From Aphrocallistes beatrix (taxonomy: Eukaryota; Porifera; Hexactinellida; Sceptrulophora; Aphrocallistidae), in the NCBI GenBank assembly GCA_963281255.1, contig OY725488.1, positions 7,227,524 to 7,291,523 on the forward strand: a stretch of DNA of 64,000 nt, given 5' to 3'. The position numbers and the translations under genes were made by a program. Below the pieces are notes generated by a model. That model was given only the letters and a program-made list of their open reading frames with translations, was not told where the DNA came from and did not search any database. This document shows positions 1 to 10,550 of the stretch, piece by piece; position 1 is the first letter of the stretch, and every line of letters begins with the position of its first letter.

Positions 1-161
1 CAATCATTATGCTATAGTAATACCACTCCAAAAAGTGACACGGCTCTTACATACCCGCCGAACCTGTTGTTTCGCCCTTGTATATTACATTCGTATGTAC
101 ATACTAAGCAGTCAGTCTATTTTATAAGTATCCTTACTATTAAAACTCGATTAATGTATAT

Positions 162-200
<39 letters not shown>

Positions 201-1177
201 TATATATATATATATCTGTAACGAATTGATTGAAGAAACTGCCGGTCATAGAAAGCTAATTTTTGGCATGTGGGAGTCTTTTGGCTATGGCTCCAGTAAG
301 TTCTGAGCTCAGACCAAAATGTCGACTCATCATGGAATTATGACGTCATTGTCACATTTTTAAAAGTTAAGCAACACAGTTATTCGGGCATAACTCAGCC
401 ATTATAGGAGATAGAAGGCTGAAATTTTAATAGAATCTGCATACTAACATACCTCACATATGATGCAACTATCATCAAAAAATGATGACTCATCACTTTG
501 CTATGACGTCATCATTACTCATCAAAATTTTAAAAATTGACAAATTTGGTGTTTTTTCGAGTGATATCGATTTTAAAACTAAGATGGACATATTTAGAGA
601 TGATATATCCCGTTTAATTAACCAATGTCACCTCCAGGCGACCGAAGGGAGCCTCAGGCGGACACGAAGTGTCCGCCAGCCGCGCAGCGCAAGCAAGCGA
701 AGCGCGCTTGTTACATTGATGACAGTAAAAAATTGTACTTTGACTCTAATTCATCGTGGCACCCACACCCATAAATGCTGTGTAACAACTCTTCATACAT
801 TAAGCATATACAAATGGAATGTTTTAAACTAAAAACATAATTTTGCAAAGAAAAATATAACCCAAACTCATCCCGGTTTTCGAACAAGTGCTCCGGTTTT
901 CGGAAGTATACTGTAGCTGTTTCCTTCGAAATACATTGTACAATCTTAATTAATAACATGTTGTGTGTAGTGATGAAGAGACATCATGAAAAAATAATCA
1001 GTGCTTTCAATTCCATAGCTTATAATGCACATAGAAAGTAACTACTCGAAAGAAGGACGTAGTGGTGTTGTCAACATATAAAGTGTACATGCTTCCAATA
1101 CACTACTTCCCATTGTAGACGTTCATGGCAGATAAATAAGAGAAAAGAAGAAATAAAAGAAGAAATTCTACAACAAC
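1..1177. other. Non-coding flank: microsatellite and dispersed repeat
   Basis: No convincing gene is seen here. A TTTA-type microsatellite runs about 152-200 and passes into a TA run to about 215. From about 216 to 716 lies a copy of a dispersed repeat, annotated separately. From 720 to 1177 the DNA is AT-rich and unrecognised. It is the 5' flank of the membrane-protein ORF that starts at 1178. Short open frames here are chance products of the repeats. Confidence 0.6.
190..718 (+). repeat. Dispersed repeat family A, copy 1
   Basis: About 500 bp that recurs in reverse complement near 45.27-45.72 kb and 45.72-46.19 kb. Shared blocks include the stretch around 270-350 (mirrored near 45590-45640 and 46080-46140) and the AT-rich stretch around 400-640. 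The copy ends in a GC-rich block (about 640-716) with a short hairpin (9-bp stem GGCGGACAC / GTGTCCGCC, loop of 3) and then GCGCAGCGCAAGCAAGCGAA. In the copy at 45717-46193 this last motif appears inverted at both ends. The family therefore looks like a MITE with terminal inverted repeats of about 28 bp. No coding capacity is seen. Confidence 0.75.
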
Positions 1178-2317
1178 ATGGATTCAACATTTAATGATCG
1201 AATTGACAAAGTCGCTTCATTCGCACTCATTCCTTATCTGATCATTACGGGCTTCACGATACCATACTTCGTACACCAGAAAATACAGATTTCACAGAGG
1301 ATAAAGAACATACCAGCAACAACCATATTTTCAACCGATCTCAGCAAAGTGAAAAAGAATCTCAGGATTCAATCATTGATTTATAATTTCATCATAATCA
1401 TCTCCAGCTAGGCTCTTGGATGCTTATTAATCACGGTAGCTACTATATGCATCTCTTTCGATTATTGTCAAGCAAATCATCTCAAAGTGAGGGTAGTAAA
1501 CACAAATACAAATAAATCTTGCAACTTGCATAGTCAAGCGAGGAATTTTGTGTTCGCCAAGACTAGTGGCAACTTAGTAATCCTTCTACCGATTCTAGTG
1601 AACTTGTTCCCAATCGTACTGAGGAGAGCTTATCTGAGTGTTCCATACAGAATATGGATAATCGGATACTCTGGCTACTTCCTGTTCAGGCTAGTTTACC
1701 TAATTCTCTCAGCTTACTTCATCGTTACTCGATTCTTCTATTCCACATTGGAATTACCATTTCTAGTCTTCGATTTTTATGTCTCTCTAAAAGTGATTAA
1801 GAAGTTCTATCTTCTACTGAAAGGAATGTGCGAAGAAGCTAAATGGCACTCTACGCCACAAGAATATAAAGAGAAACAAAGAATATCAAAAACATTCGCA
1901 ATCCTCCAATCACTAACGTTGTTTACATTTATCTTCTGCTTGATATTGATTGCGGCAGAATCGATTCAGGAGTGGACTTATATAACTAACGGTTACTGCT
2001 TAGTGCAATACTTATTTCCAAACAATCCAATCAGTTTGACAGTGCCGAATAACATAATACATACTTCAGATCTACTATGCTACTACAGTAATATCATAAT
2101 AAAAATATGCAATGGAATTGTTGGCGTGATTGCATTTCTATCAAACTTGGCAATCCTCACTTCAATCCTTGTAAAGCTACTCAGAAGAAAGAAGTACATC
2201 CATGTGAACGAGTGGATAACTCGCCCTCTCATGGAGTGGTACAGAGCTGATGTAGAAAGACACAAAGAAAGGAGACCTCCATTCATTCAAGCCTTCAGAT
2301 CTCAGCTAATATACTAA
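1178..2317 (+). pseudogene. Multi-pass membrane protein gene with one in-frame TAG
   Basis: Two open stretches, 1178-1411 and 1487-2317, lie in the same frame, and the DNA between them is open except for a single TAG at 1409-1411. Read as one gene it would give about 379 residues with some six or seven hydrophobic segments. The first is near residues 14-33. The second spans the TAG itself, with hydrophobic residues on both sides. Later ones are near nucleotides 1570-1620, 1650-1740, 1900-1965 and 2090-2195. The C-terminus is basic and charged. A membrane segment continuing across the stop argues for a recent nonsense mutation, stop readthrough or a base-call error, and against an intron. I do not recognise the family; a receptor-like or channel-like protein is possible but not shown. 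Confidence 0.55.
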
Positions 2318-2527
2318 CACTTGTGACCGTGTCTCTCTCTATGTGTTGATGTGTCCAGATATCAGGGTTGAATCCAGTCACGGATTTCAGGGAGATGGGG
2401 AGGTTAGAGGTCTAAAGTATTTTCATGAGGCTAACTCTCATGAGGAGGTGGCTAGATACAATCCCTACTAGATATCACACTATTTTATTTTCGTGGCTCC
2501 TATTTGATTTTGTCTTAATTTATTTTA
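2318..2527. other. Spacer with MULE target site
   Basis: Short 3' flank of the membrane-protein ORF. Its last nine bases (2519-2527, TTTATTTTA) are the left copy of the MULE target-site duplication; the same nine bases follow the element at 6790-6798. Confidence 0.7.
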
Positions 2528-2735
2528 CGGCTTACTTATATATCGGCCGCCGATACTATCGGCTAGCCGGTATATAAGTAAATCTCGCCGATATATAAGT
2601 ATTCGCCGGTACATAAGCAAATCTCGCCGATATTTAAGTATTCGCCGATACATAAGCAAATCTCGCCGATATTTAAGTATTCGCCGATACATAAGCAAAT
2701 CTCGCCGATATTTAAGTATTCAGTGATATAGGCTA
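2528..2735. repeat. MULE left inverted repeat with tandem subrepeats
   Basis: 2528-2620 is the inverted-repeat arm proper. It runs into about four head-to-tail copies of a ~39-bp unit alternating 'CTCGCCGATATTTAAGTATT' and 'CGCCGATACATAAGCAAAT'. Subterminal repeats of this type are often transposase-binding sites in DNA transposons; that role is inferred here. The right arm (6697-6789) carries only about one and a half units, so the two ends are asymmetric. Confidence 0.85.
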
Positions 2736-2868
2736 ATCTTGTGAAGTATTAGCCTGGTACATATTTAAGTCAACTATTTGTTTTGTTCTTGTATGTATAA
2801 ATTGTTTTGTATACTGTATTTTGAATTCTAACGCTATTTTCCTAAACTTGGTCATTTCTACCATAGCG

Positions 2869-5800
2869 ATGGTAGACGAACACGACAATTATAGTCAGGA
2901 TGATTACATAGGCGCAATCACTTCCCATAGCTATTGCCTCGACTACTTCTCAGGGCCTACTTCTCAGAGTAATGCAAATTTACAAGCAACAGCCTTAACT
3001 GATGATCTTCAACCTGGACCATCAGTTTTCTATGACAATTTCGAATCTCAGATTGGTCAATCAAAATTCCCACCCTCATTTGATGCAGATATCATTCCTG
3101 ACGATGAAAACTTAGCATCAAGCCAATTCCTAGACTCCTCGTCTATCAGCTCTCCCGCTACCAGTGAATCATTTCGATACCTCAGTCCCACTGCAACTTC
3201 TATTTGTACTCGTCGAAGTATTATTGAGGTGAGAAGTTGTAGACTAATCACTCTTCCAATTGATATACCAACTGGACCTTGGGAATCTCCCTCCTTAGCT
3301 AAATCTGAACTTAACGATTGGACATTAAACTTAAATACAGGTGGGGGACGGTTTACTCTAATATGGTCTTCGAGTTACCAACCGACTTCGAAAAAGGGAA
3401 TGCAGAAATCGCTAAGTTGCTATAGAGCCAGAAAATCAAAGATTTGTAGGGAAATACGAAAGACAATTTCGCAGAAATGTAATTGTCCATATAACATTCG
3501 AATTGAAGAGTGCTTGGAAGGTTGGGCAATTGCTTCAGGTTGTTTTCAGCACAACCATGATCTGGTGGAGAGCGAAGGTGCTAGTCTTGCTGAAGCAGCT
3601 CTAAGACAAATTCCAGAACAGTTTATTTCTCTTGGATTCGAACTAAAGCGTGCTGGTCTATCAGCCTCAAAGATTAATCAAGTTTTTATTAGCAAGGCTC
3701 ATAATCAAAATCGATCTATAACCTGGACTTATCAAGATATTTTTAATAGATTTCAACCAAGTCCCGAAGAGAGGGGTTTTGATGCTACCAATTTTGTAGA
3801 GTATTTACAAAAGCGTTACATAACGAATAATTTATTTTTTTCTGTACAAACGGATGAAGATGGATCCCTTAATAAAGTTTTTTGGCTTTTAACTGATAGC
3901 CTTGAGTGTTGGGCACAACTTAATGGAAAAAATCCATTACTCTTCGATACAAGTCATGCGACAAATAGGTATGCTCTGAAATTTGCAGCTGTTACTACTA
4001 TAGATATGCACGGAAAGTCTCAAATTCTAGCATGTTCTCTGATTACACGTGAAACTATAGAATCATTTGTTTGGATTTTCACAAAATTTACGGAGGCATT
4101 TCGACAGTACCCAAGGGTAATAATTACTGATGGCGATCCTGCAATGGCTGCTGCTATAAATCAGGTGTTCCCTTCAGTTGTTCATATGCTTTGTACTTTT
4201 CATTTGGGACAGAACATAATATCACATATCAAGCCCCTCTTTATCGGACGCAATGAAAATTCGCGTGCAAGCTGGAATATGTTATTGAATTGTTGGTGGA
4301 CGATATGTAAAAAGCAAGATTCTGAATCCTGCATCAAATTTGATGAGGAGTGGAAATATATGCTCACACTAATAGATGCAAGAAGAAATTTGACCAATGA
4401 GAAGAGTTTCAATTCTGCTCAGAAATTTCTTACAACTTTATATGACAAAAGGCAAAAATGGGCTGCTCGATGGACTTGGCAACATCTAACCTTAGGAGCG
4501 CATTCCACTCAGCGCTCAGAGTCAGTACATTCATGCATAAAGCAGTTCCTGAATTCACATAGTCTTCTTACTCAACTAGCTACAAAAATTGACGAATACC
4601 GACAAACAACTTCATGCCAAAATGAAGGACATGCAACCCGATTAGCACTTAAATTTGGATACAACATCACTGCAAGGCATCCTTTGGAGAAAAACCTTAA
4701 AATCACCCCGTTTGCGTTAGCTATTGTGAGAGCACAAATTGCTCAGTGCTTACAGTATAACATTGAAGGAAAACCCACTCAGTCTGTTTATGAAGTTAGA
4801 CATATATCTGAAGATCATTCCGCAGGTAATTTGTATTATTTTTGTATTATAATTTAACAAGCATGTATATTATAAATTTTATCTCCCAAGAAAAGACTAG
4901 TGATGGCATCGAATCTGAACAGTTGATAGATATAGATTTAGGTTTGTCGTCTGCAATTTCCGGACATCCTACACGGAAAGTAACTTTGACATCGTGTTCA
5001 TGTTTATTCCCCTCATGTTGGGGTTTACCTTGTCGTCATATGCTCTTGGTATATCACCATGAAAAAATGACTCTTGTGCCGGACAATGCAATATCAGATT
5101 TTTGGAAGGTGAGTTATTTAGATAGAATGAATTGCAGTTATCATGGACGCCGAACCCGGGGGGCTGGGGGGCTCGAGCCCTCCTGGATTCGAAAGTGCTG
5201 CTCCATAGAGCTCCACTTTCGAAAAATACTTTCCTGTCCATTTTTTTTTCAAAATTTAATCGCCTATGGCCGGTATTATATAATTTCAGATGATAGCCTC
5301 TTTTGGAGGCTTAAAATTGTGTTCGGAATAATAAACGGAACATTAAGTCAGAATAGAATCTGTAGTAAAGCGAGAAACTAGAATAATTAGTTATGGACAA
5401 TATTTCTAATGAATTATCTTATCTTCTTATATATTACAACTCAATTTTTTTTTTGTCCGAATTAATAGAGGAATTGGAAAGTGCTAGAAACTTGAAAATT
5501 GGCATGAAAGTGTCAAATGATATATCTACAAAGGAGTTCGAGTGGCTAAGAATTTTTTCACACCTTCCCTGAAAAAGGTGACAAAATGTTTATCATTACA
5601 TATGACAAGACAAATATACTAGATATTCACTGACAGTACATTCAAATGGTACTCGATACTGTATATAATACAAACAAAATACAATTGTTCTCAATTTATA
5701 AAATGAACGTTTAAAATGAATGGCAAGTATACCACAATATACATGTAATATGTATTATGTACCATATATTCACACCTTTGGAGGATTATTCAAACAGATG

Positions 5801-6722
5801 GCAGTGGTTAGATTTCAACGATTCATATAGGGCGAGGGTGTAGTTCCGAATATTGTGTTTTCGAGTGTCTATGATAAATATTTTTTTTTGTTTACAATAG
5901 GTACATAAAGCAAACAAATGTCAAAATATGCGATATACTTGCTTTTGATAGTTCAACATGCCAATAATTCTTCTTCAACTATAGTTAAGAATACTACACT
6001 GGGCGTCCGAGGGGCGCTTCCTGCGAATTGCGGACACTTGTATTAGTCAAGGGGTTCTGTGGGGTTATACCACAATGATGGGTTTATGGTGCTAAATGGT
6101 AAGAATGGTAGAATCTTCACTTTTGCTGCGAGGGTTGGCTAACGTCCTAGAGTTGCCAACATTCCATAATAAACATGCCAATTCTAGTTATGCCAATAAC
6201 CCCCTGCTACCCCATTTCTAACTTCTCTAAATTATATGGTATGATTATATATTTTGATAGATAAAGAGCAATGCAGAAATCATTAATTTGATGCACAATT
6301 GTTTACTCAAAGATCATGAGAGAGAAGCAAATCTTAGCTCTAATGTGATGCTATCTAAAGATGAAAGATACGCTATCTTAACAGGAGAGTTCAAAAATAT
6401 CGCACATATAGCCTCCTTAGATCAAATTTCATTTGAATTATTGAGAAAGAAGCTCAGTGATATTTCAAACGAGCTGGTGGTGTCAGAAGTACGACCTGAA
6501 AAGGATAACATCGAAACAATGATTCAAAACCCTAAAATTGCGAAGTGTAAAGGGCGACCATCAACTAGACGTAAAAGAAGCCTTCATGAGGGCATGAGAA
6601 AGAGAAAAAACAAGAAATATCTAAGCTATAGTACTTGTTTTCTATGTACTAGAATTATTTATTCATATTTAGGAAAATACTCAATATCGGCGAGGTCTGC
6701 TTATGTATCGGCGAATACTTAA
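2869..6722 (+). CDS. MULE transposase (three exons)
   Basis: Inferred exons are 2869-4825, 4891-5108 and 6261-6722. Intron 1 (65 bp, GTAATT...CCCAAG) joins in phase 1. Intron 2 (1152 bp, GTGAGT...GATAG) joins in phase 0. I start at the first ATG, 2869; the open frame begins 48 nt earlier without an ATG. Exon 1 carries a FAR1/WRKY-GCM1-type zinc finger (3418-3560, ending CNCP...HNHD). The MULE catalytic core follows, with FDTSHAT (D near 3946), ITDGDP (near 4126), HLGQNI, and the glutamate of RSESVHS (near 4519). Exon 2 encodes a SWIM zinc finger (CSC...PCRH, about 4990-5040). Exon 3 ends in a basic KGRP...RRKR tail typical of the family. The frame change between exons 1 and 2 is fully explained by the intron, so no frameshift is needed. 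Confidence 0.85.
5140..5225. repeat. GC-rich repeat inside MULE intron 2
   Basis: A GC-rich block (GCCGAACCCGGGG..., then a CCTGGATTCGAAA motif) that is closely similar to 47120-47180. It is a short dispersed repeat of unknown type, perhaps one end of another transposon. The rest of intron 2 (5230-6260) is AT-rich with nothing recognised. Confidence 0.6.
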
Positions 6723-6999
6723 ATATCGGCGAGATTTGCTTATATACCGGCTAGCCGATAGTATCGGCGGCCGATATATAAGTAAGCCGTTTATTTTAAT
6801 AATTTTATTATGGATGAGAGCATCAATGTAATATTTAACACATAATATTACGTAGGTGAAGAGGATATGCATTTCCGCGACCGTTTTGTTTGTGTCTGTT
6901 TGGACTAGCAACCCATTATTGATCATAACCGTAGGAAGTGGTGCGGCTGGTGAGGCCATGGCTTTACCACTTTTTGTGAGTTTCCATATACGTACAGCG

Positions 7000-7473
7000 C
7001 AGTGCCGGATTAAGCACGTGGCAGAAGTGGCATATGCCACGGGCTCCGCGCTTTCATTTACTTGTGCCTCATGATCTCCAACTGTTCTGGTGAACGATCG
7101 TTCTCTAAACTCCAACTCATAAAAATAAGTTACGTGTATGACTCAGACCCGCTTGAACAGCCTCACTCTGCTAGCGTAGAATATGAACTTCTTCGTGACA
7201 TTGATTTGTCGTCACTTATTCGTGATTTTTCTCTTCTGAAATCCCGTAAGCATGACTTTTAAATGACTCTAAAGATTGAGATTAGTAACTTTCACACTAT
7301 AAAATGTTACTACCTTATATTATATATCATAGGCGTAGCACCCGGTCCGCCTGGTCCTGCCATCTGCTAGGCACAATACAAGCTTTTAGTAATAGCATGG
7401 TTTGCCCGGACCAGTACTATGGGCCCCGCGTAAAAAATATGCCACGGGCCCCGCGCAACCTTAATCCGGCCCG
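7000..7473 (+). mobile_element. Internally deleted hAT element
   Basis: A 474-bp element flanked by a perfect 8-bp target duplication GTACAGCG (6992-6999 and 7474-7481). The left end begins CAGTGCCGGATTAAG, a typical hAT terminus. The right end is a diverged inverted copy (...CTTAATCCGGCCCG), with CCACGGGC(T/C)CCGCG also repeated inside both ends. The element retains a piece of a hAT transposase (next entry), so it looks like an internally deleted derivative of an autonomous element. Confidence 0.85.
7062..7262 (+). pseudogene. hAT transposase C-terminal dimerisation remnant
   Basis: An open stretch with GERSFSKLQLIK near its start and ELLRDIDLSSLIRDFSLLKS further on. This matches the shape of the hAT C-terminal dimerisation domain (S/AERSFSKLKLIK ... 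LLSIE ... FDSLIDDFA..KARK). The usual RL..LALLSIE segment between is eroded. It lies inside the 7000-7473 element and cannot encode a working transposase. Confidence 0.75.
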
Positions 7474-7721
7474 GTACAGCGTGCAGTACTTTAGATAAAT
7501 CCTATTATTGAATATAAAAGAATATTTGCGGACTCGATTCGATTAAAGAAGTATAATTACATATATGTATATATTTAAAGCCACAGGGCAATGCCACAGC
7601 TGAAGGCGTAGGACGGCACGTGCCCGAGCCATGCAGGCCGCAATCGAAAAGATTGTGCCGCACCCTAAAAAGATACTAACTACGCTTCTGACTAAAATCT
7701 AAAAAAATCTTATAATAAAAA

Positions 7722-8217
7722 GCCAAGAGAGCATGCTCTCGACCTAAGGAGCATGCTCTCTCGACCTAAGAAGCATGCTCTCGACCTAAAGAGCATGCTC
7801 TCTCGACCAAAAGAGCATGCTCTCGACCTAAAGAACATGCTCTCTCTACCTAAGGAGCATGCTCTCGACCTAAGGAGCATGCTCTCACGACCTAAGGAGC
7901 ATGCTCTCACGACCTAAAGAGCATGCTCTCTCGACCTAAAGAGCATGCTCTCGACCTAAAGAGCATGCTCTCTCGACCTAAGGAGCATGCTCTCGACCTA
8001 AGGAGCATGCTCTCACGACCTAAAGGGCATGCTCTCTCGACCTAAAGGGCATGCTCTCTCGACCTAAAGAGCATGCTCTCTCGACCTAAAGAGCATGCTC
8101 TCACGACCTAAAGGGCATGCTCTCTCGACCTAAAGAGCATGCTCTCTCGACCTAAAGAGCATGCTCTCTCGACCTAATGAGCATGCTCTCTCGACTAACG
8201 AGCATGCTCTCTCGACT
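7722..8217. repeat. Minisatellite with GAGCATGCTC core
   Basis: About 25 tandem copies of a 20-22-bp unit, GAGCATGCTCTC(TC)GACCTAA, over roughly 500 bp. Each unit contains the perfect 10-bp palindrome GAGCATGCTC. Unit length varies by two bases (one or two extra TC) and single-base variants are interspersed. No unique spacers separate the units, so this is not a CRISPR array. It produces spurious repetitive open frames on both strands. Confidence 0.95.
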
Positions 8218-8374
8218 TTTCAATACCTCAAAAAATTGGTTCCGGAAGGTCCAAATATTTCGAAATGTAAGGACCGGGGGGAACCATTCTGAGGGGTCAA
8301 AATTTTTCCTGACAAATCCTTGAATCTGATTCGTAATTGTTACTTATTCGCATACGAATAGTAGTTTTTAATGG

Positions 8375-8545
8375 TATGGTGGAAATAGTTCGAACCAAAA
8401 CCGGAAATAGTTCGACTTTCCAAAAAAGGAAATAGTTCGAAAAAAACCCACCATTAATCCTAATGATAAAAAGTCGGACTATTTCCTAAATCCGCAATTC
8501 GAATTATTTCCTTTTTCGAAAAGTCGAACCATTTCCGCATTACCG
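8375..8545. repeat. Inverted-repeat cluster (GGAAATAGTTCGA)
   Basis: Three direct copies of GGAAATAGTTCGA (about 8380-8435) are followed by three inverted copies (CGGACTATTTCC, CGAATTATTTCC, CGAACCATTTCC; about 8474-8538). The arms can fold on each other. This is probably a small foldback transposon or MITE; no clear target duplication was found. The rest of 8218-8995 is plain upstream sequence of ACTR10. Confidence 0.6.
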
Positions 8546-8995
8546 TTTTTAATACTTCACCCACTTTAAGGACCTGATCAATCCTGAAAGGTACATGCAA
8601 TAATAATTTTTATTAAGGTTGAGATGTGTGTGCAAAAATCTCCCAATTCTACTCGAGAATATTTTCCGTTAAATCATGCATTCTCAAAATCCTGTTTTAA
8701 ACTTTAGAAATCCCCTCTCTGGCGCTCCGCCTGGGGACATAAATTGTGTTTTGGTTCCTAGATATATTAAATCCAGTGAAACGTGGGCCTATTGGGGCGT
8801 GTCCCGTATTTTAGTCCAAACCCGTGATATCCGCTGCATTCCCGTCCCGGATTTTAGTAACAACCGTGAATGGCCCGACCACTTGACAGGCGCGATACGC
8901 CCCTGTCACGTGTACATAAGAATTCTTCGGCATCAATTAAGCATTCTTGTTTGGACAGAACATAGCTTTACTTCGGATTTGTTCCTGTTGTGGAG

Positions 8996-10378
8996 ATGAG
9001 CAAATCTGGCCCTTCTGGAATGGCGAGACTCCGCTCCCTGGAGAAGCAAGTGAGAGCTCAGCCGGATACGCTCGTTATAGACATCGGAGCTGCTTACTCA
9101 AAACTTGGTTTCGATGGAGACCCTGCACCCAGATGTATCATCCCCACTCGCATATTTGGGAGAGGTCATGACAGTGACAAGCTCGTCACTCTCCTCCCTT
9201 ACAAGCCCAATAGCGGCCCCGACTCAGAGGAGCACAAACAGATGGAAAAAGCAGTCCATGATCTTTTCGCTGATTTCTTTTATAATCAGTTCCAGCTGAA
9301 TCCCCGAGAAACCCGTATCCTCCTGCTCGAGTCGCTGTACAACCCATCTCCGTTGAGGGAAAGCATCGCCAAATGCCTATTCCTAACCTTCCAGGTGAAC
9401 TCGATCCTTTTCTTTCCTCTTTCCATCGCGTGCTTGCACTCCGTGGGCCTGGAAGAAGGGTTGGTTATAGACGTGGGGCACACAGGCACCCGCATCACGC
9501 CCATTTCCTGCTCCACCCTCCTCATCTCCCTGTGCCGAGAGCTGCCGGGCTACGGGGGCGAGTACATGCTCTCCTGGCTCCGATTCAACCTGTGCCACCA
9601 GGCCTCCCTCGTGAGGGTGGGGACGCTGGAGCGGGTGGAAAAAAAGGTAGAAGAGGTGTTGACTCATGAGCTAGTCGAGGATATTCGCTGCCGCATGTGT
9701 GCCGTAAGGTCAGTGGATGAGACTCGCACCCCCCCTGATGCCCTCTACCCCCTTCCATACCATCCTGGCCTCCTTCTGTCTGTGCCGGGGGAACTGAGAC
9801 ATAGGGTAGCAGAGTGTCTGTTCTCCCTCTCTCCAGAGGAGGGACCTGATTTTCCTGTCCACCTCATTCCAGAGCGGACGCTGCCTCAAGAGATTGTAGA
9901 TTGTGTCCTCAAGCTGCCCATTGACCTCAGAGTCCCTCTCGCAGGTAACATCGTAATCGCCGGTGGTCCCACCATGCTGCCCGGCTTCATGAAGAGATTC
10001 CATCAAGAGTTGAATCGCGCAGCCTCTAACGAGGGCCAAGGAGTCCTCGGCGCTAAGGTGGAATTCATGATGCACGTCCCTCGCATCCACGCGAACACCT
10101 TGGGTTGGCACGGAGGGTCTGTGTTAGGGGCTTGCACTCAGGCGTACGATGCTCGAGCTTTGACAAGAGAACAATTCAACAAGCAGGGGTGGAAAGTTCC
10201 TGATTGGTGCCATCTCGATCCTGAGTATGAATTCAAACTCGATTTCTCTCGCACCACTGCTAAGTCCCACCCTAGTTACGGATCTCCCATCTCGCGCTCT
10301 CTGGACCCTACAGCTACATTCTCAAACCCTGGATCTAAGGAGGGAGTGGCTTCCTATTTCAATAAACTGCTCAGCTAA
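8996..10378 (+). CDS. ACTR10: Actin-related protein 10 (dynactin Arp11 subunit)
   Basis: 460 residues in one exon, starting at the first ATG of the frame. The actin fold is visible: a phosphate-1-like segment near the N-terminus (VIDIGAAYSKLGFDG, then PRCIIPT), LNPRETRILLLES, a second phosphate segment (LVIDVGHTGTRITPI) and GGPTMLPGFMKR. These and the C-terminal VPDWC motif match vertebrate ACTR10 better than other actin-related proteins, which is why I choose this family member. In animals ACTR10 sits at the pointed end of the dynactin mini-filament and helps dynactin bind cargo for dynein transport. Human ACTR10 is a little over 400 residues, so this copy is slightly longer, mainly between the actin motifs. 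It is followed 172 bp later by the SPA17-like gene on the same strand. Confidence 0.9.
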   Translation: MSKSGPSGMARLRSLEKQVRAQPDTLVIDIGAAYSKLGFDGDPAPRCIIPTRIFGRGHDSDKLVTLLPYKPNSGPDSEEHKQMEKAVHDLFADFFYNQFQLNPRETRILLLESLYNPSPLRESIAKCLFLTFQVNSILFFPLSIACLHSVGLEEGLVIDVGHTGTRITPISCSTLLISLCRELPGYGGEYMLSWLRFNLCHQASLVRVGTLERVEKKVEEVLTHELVEDIRCRMCAVRSVDETRTPPDALYPLPYHPGLLLSVPGELRHRVAECLFSLSPEEGPDFPVHLIPERTLPQEIVDCVLKLPIDLRVPLAGNIVIAGGPTMLPGFMKRFHQELNRAASNEGQGVLGAKVEFMMHVPRIHANTLGWHGGSVLGACTQAYDARALTREQFNKQGWKVPDWCHLDPEYEFKLDFSRTTAKSHPSYGSPISRSLDPTATFSNPGSKEGVASYFNKLLS

Positions 10379-10550
10379 TAGATGGCAGGGAGTTGGTAAA
10401 TTTATTTAATTATATCTCCTGTCCAATGTTTCCAATAGTATGGGATATAATACTATGCATGTTGGTGATGTTTGATTCAATTTCTAGAATCCTATTATCC
10501 ATAGTTTAGATACAAAATTCATTATCTTGAATTTTGAATAATTGGAAGCA

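Larger units (their letters stand above)
2528..6789 (+). mobile_element. Complete Mutator-like (MULE) DNA transposon
   Basis: A 4262-bp element bounded by long terminal inverted repeats. The first ~90 bp (from 2528, starting CGGCTTACTTATATATCGGC) match the reverse complement of 6700-6789 almost perfectly. It is flanked by identical 9-bp direct repeats TTTATTTTA at 2519-2527 and 6790-6798; a duplication of 9 bp or so is the hallmark of Mutator-family insertion. The left arm extends into a tandem array of a ~39-bp unit (2590-2725) made of the same 'CTCGCCGATATTTAAGTATT' motif. Inside is a spliced transposase with all MULE landmarks. Intact ends, intact reading frames and a perfect duplication indicate a young and possibly active copy. 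Confidence 0.93.

Noticed and set aside
4842..5381. Separate gene with a SWIM-like finger, or a transposase frameshift
   Set aside because: A 65-bp GT-AG intron joins this frame to the transposase in matching phase, and the SWIM finger is the expected next domain of a MULE transposase.
7710..7910. Repetitive - strand frame of 66 residues
   Set aside because: Produced by the GAGCATGCTC minisatellite; no start context or conservation.
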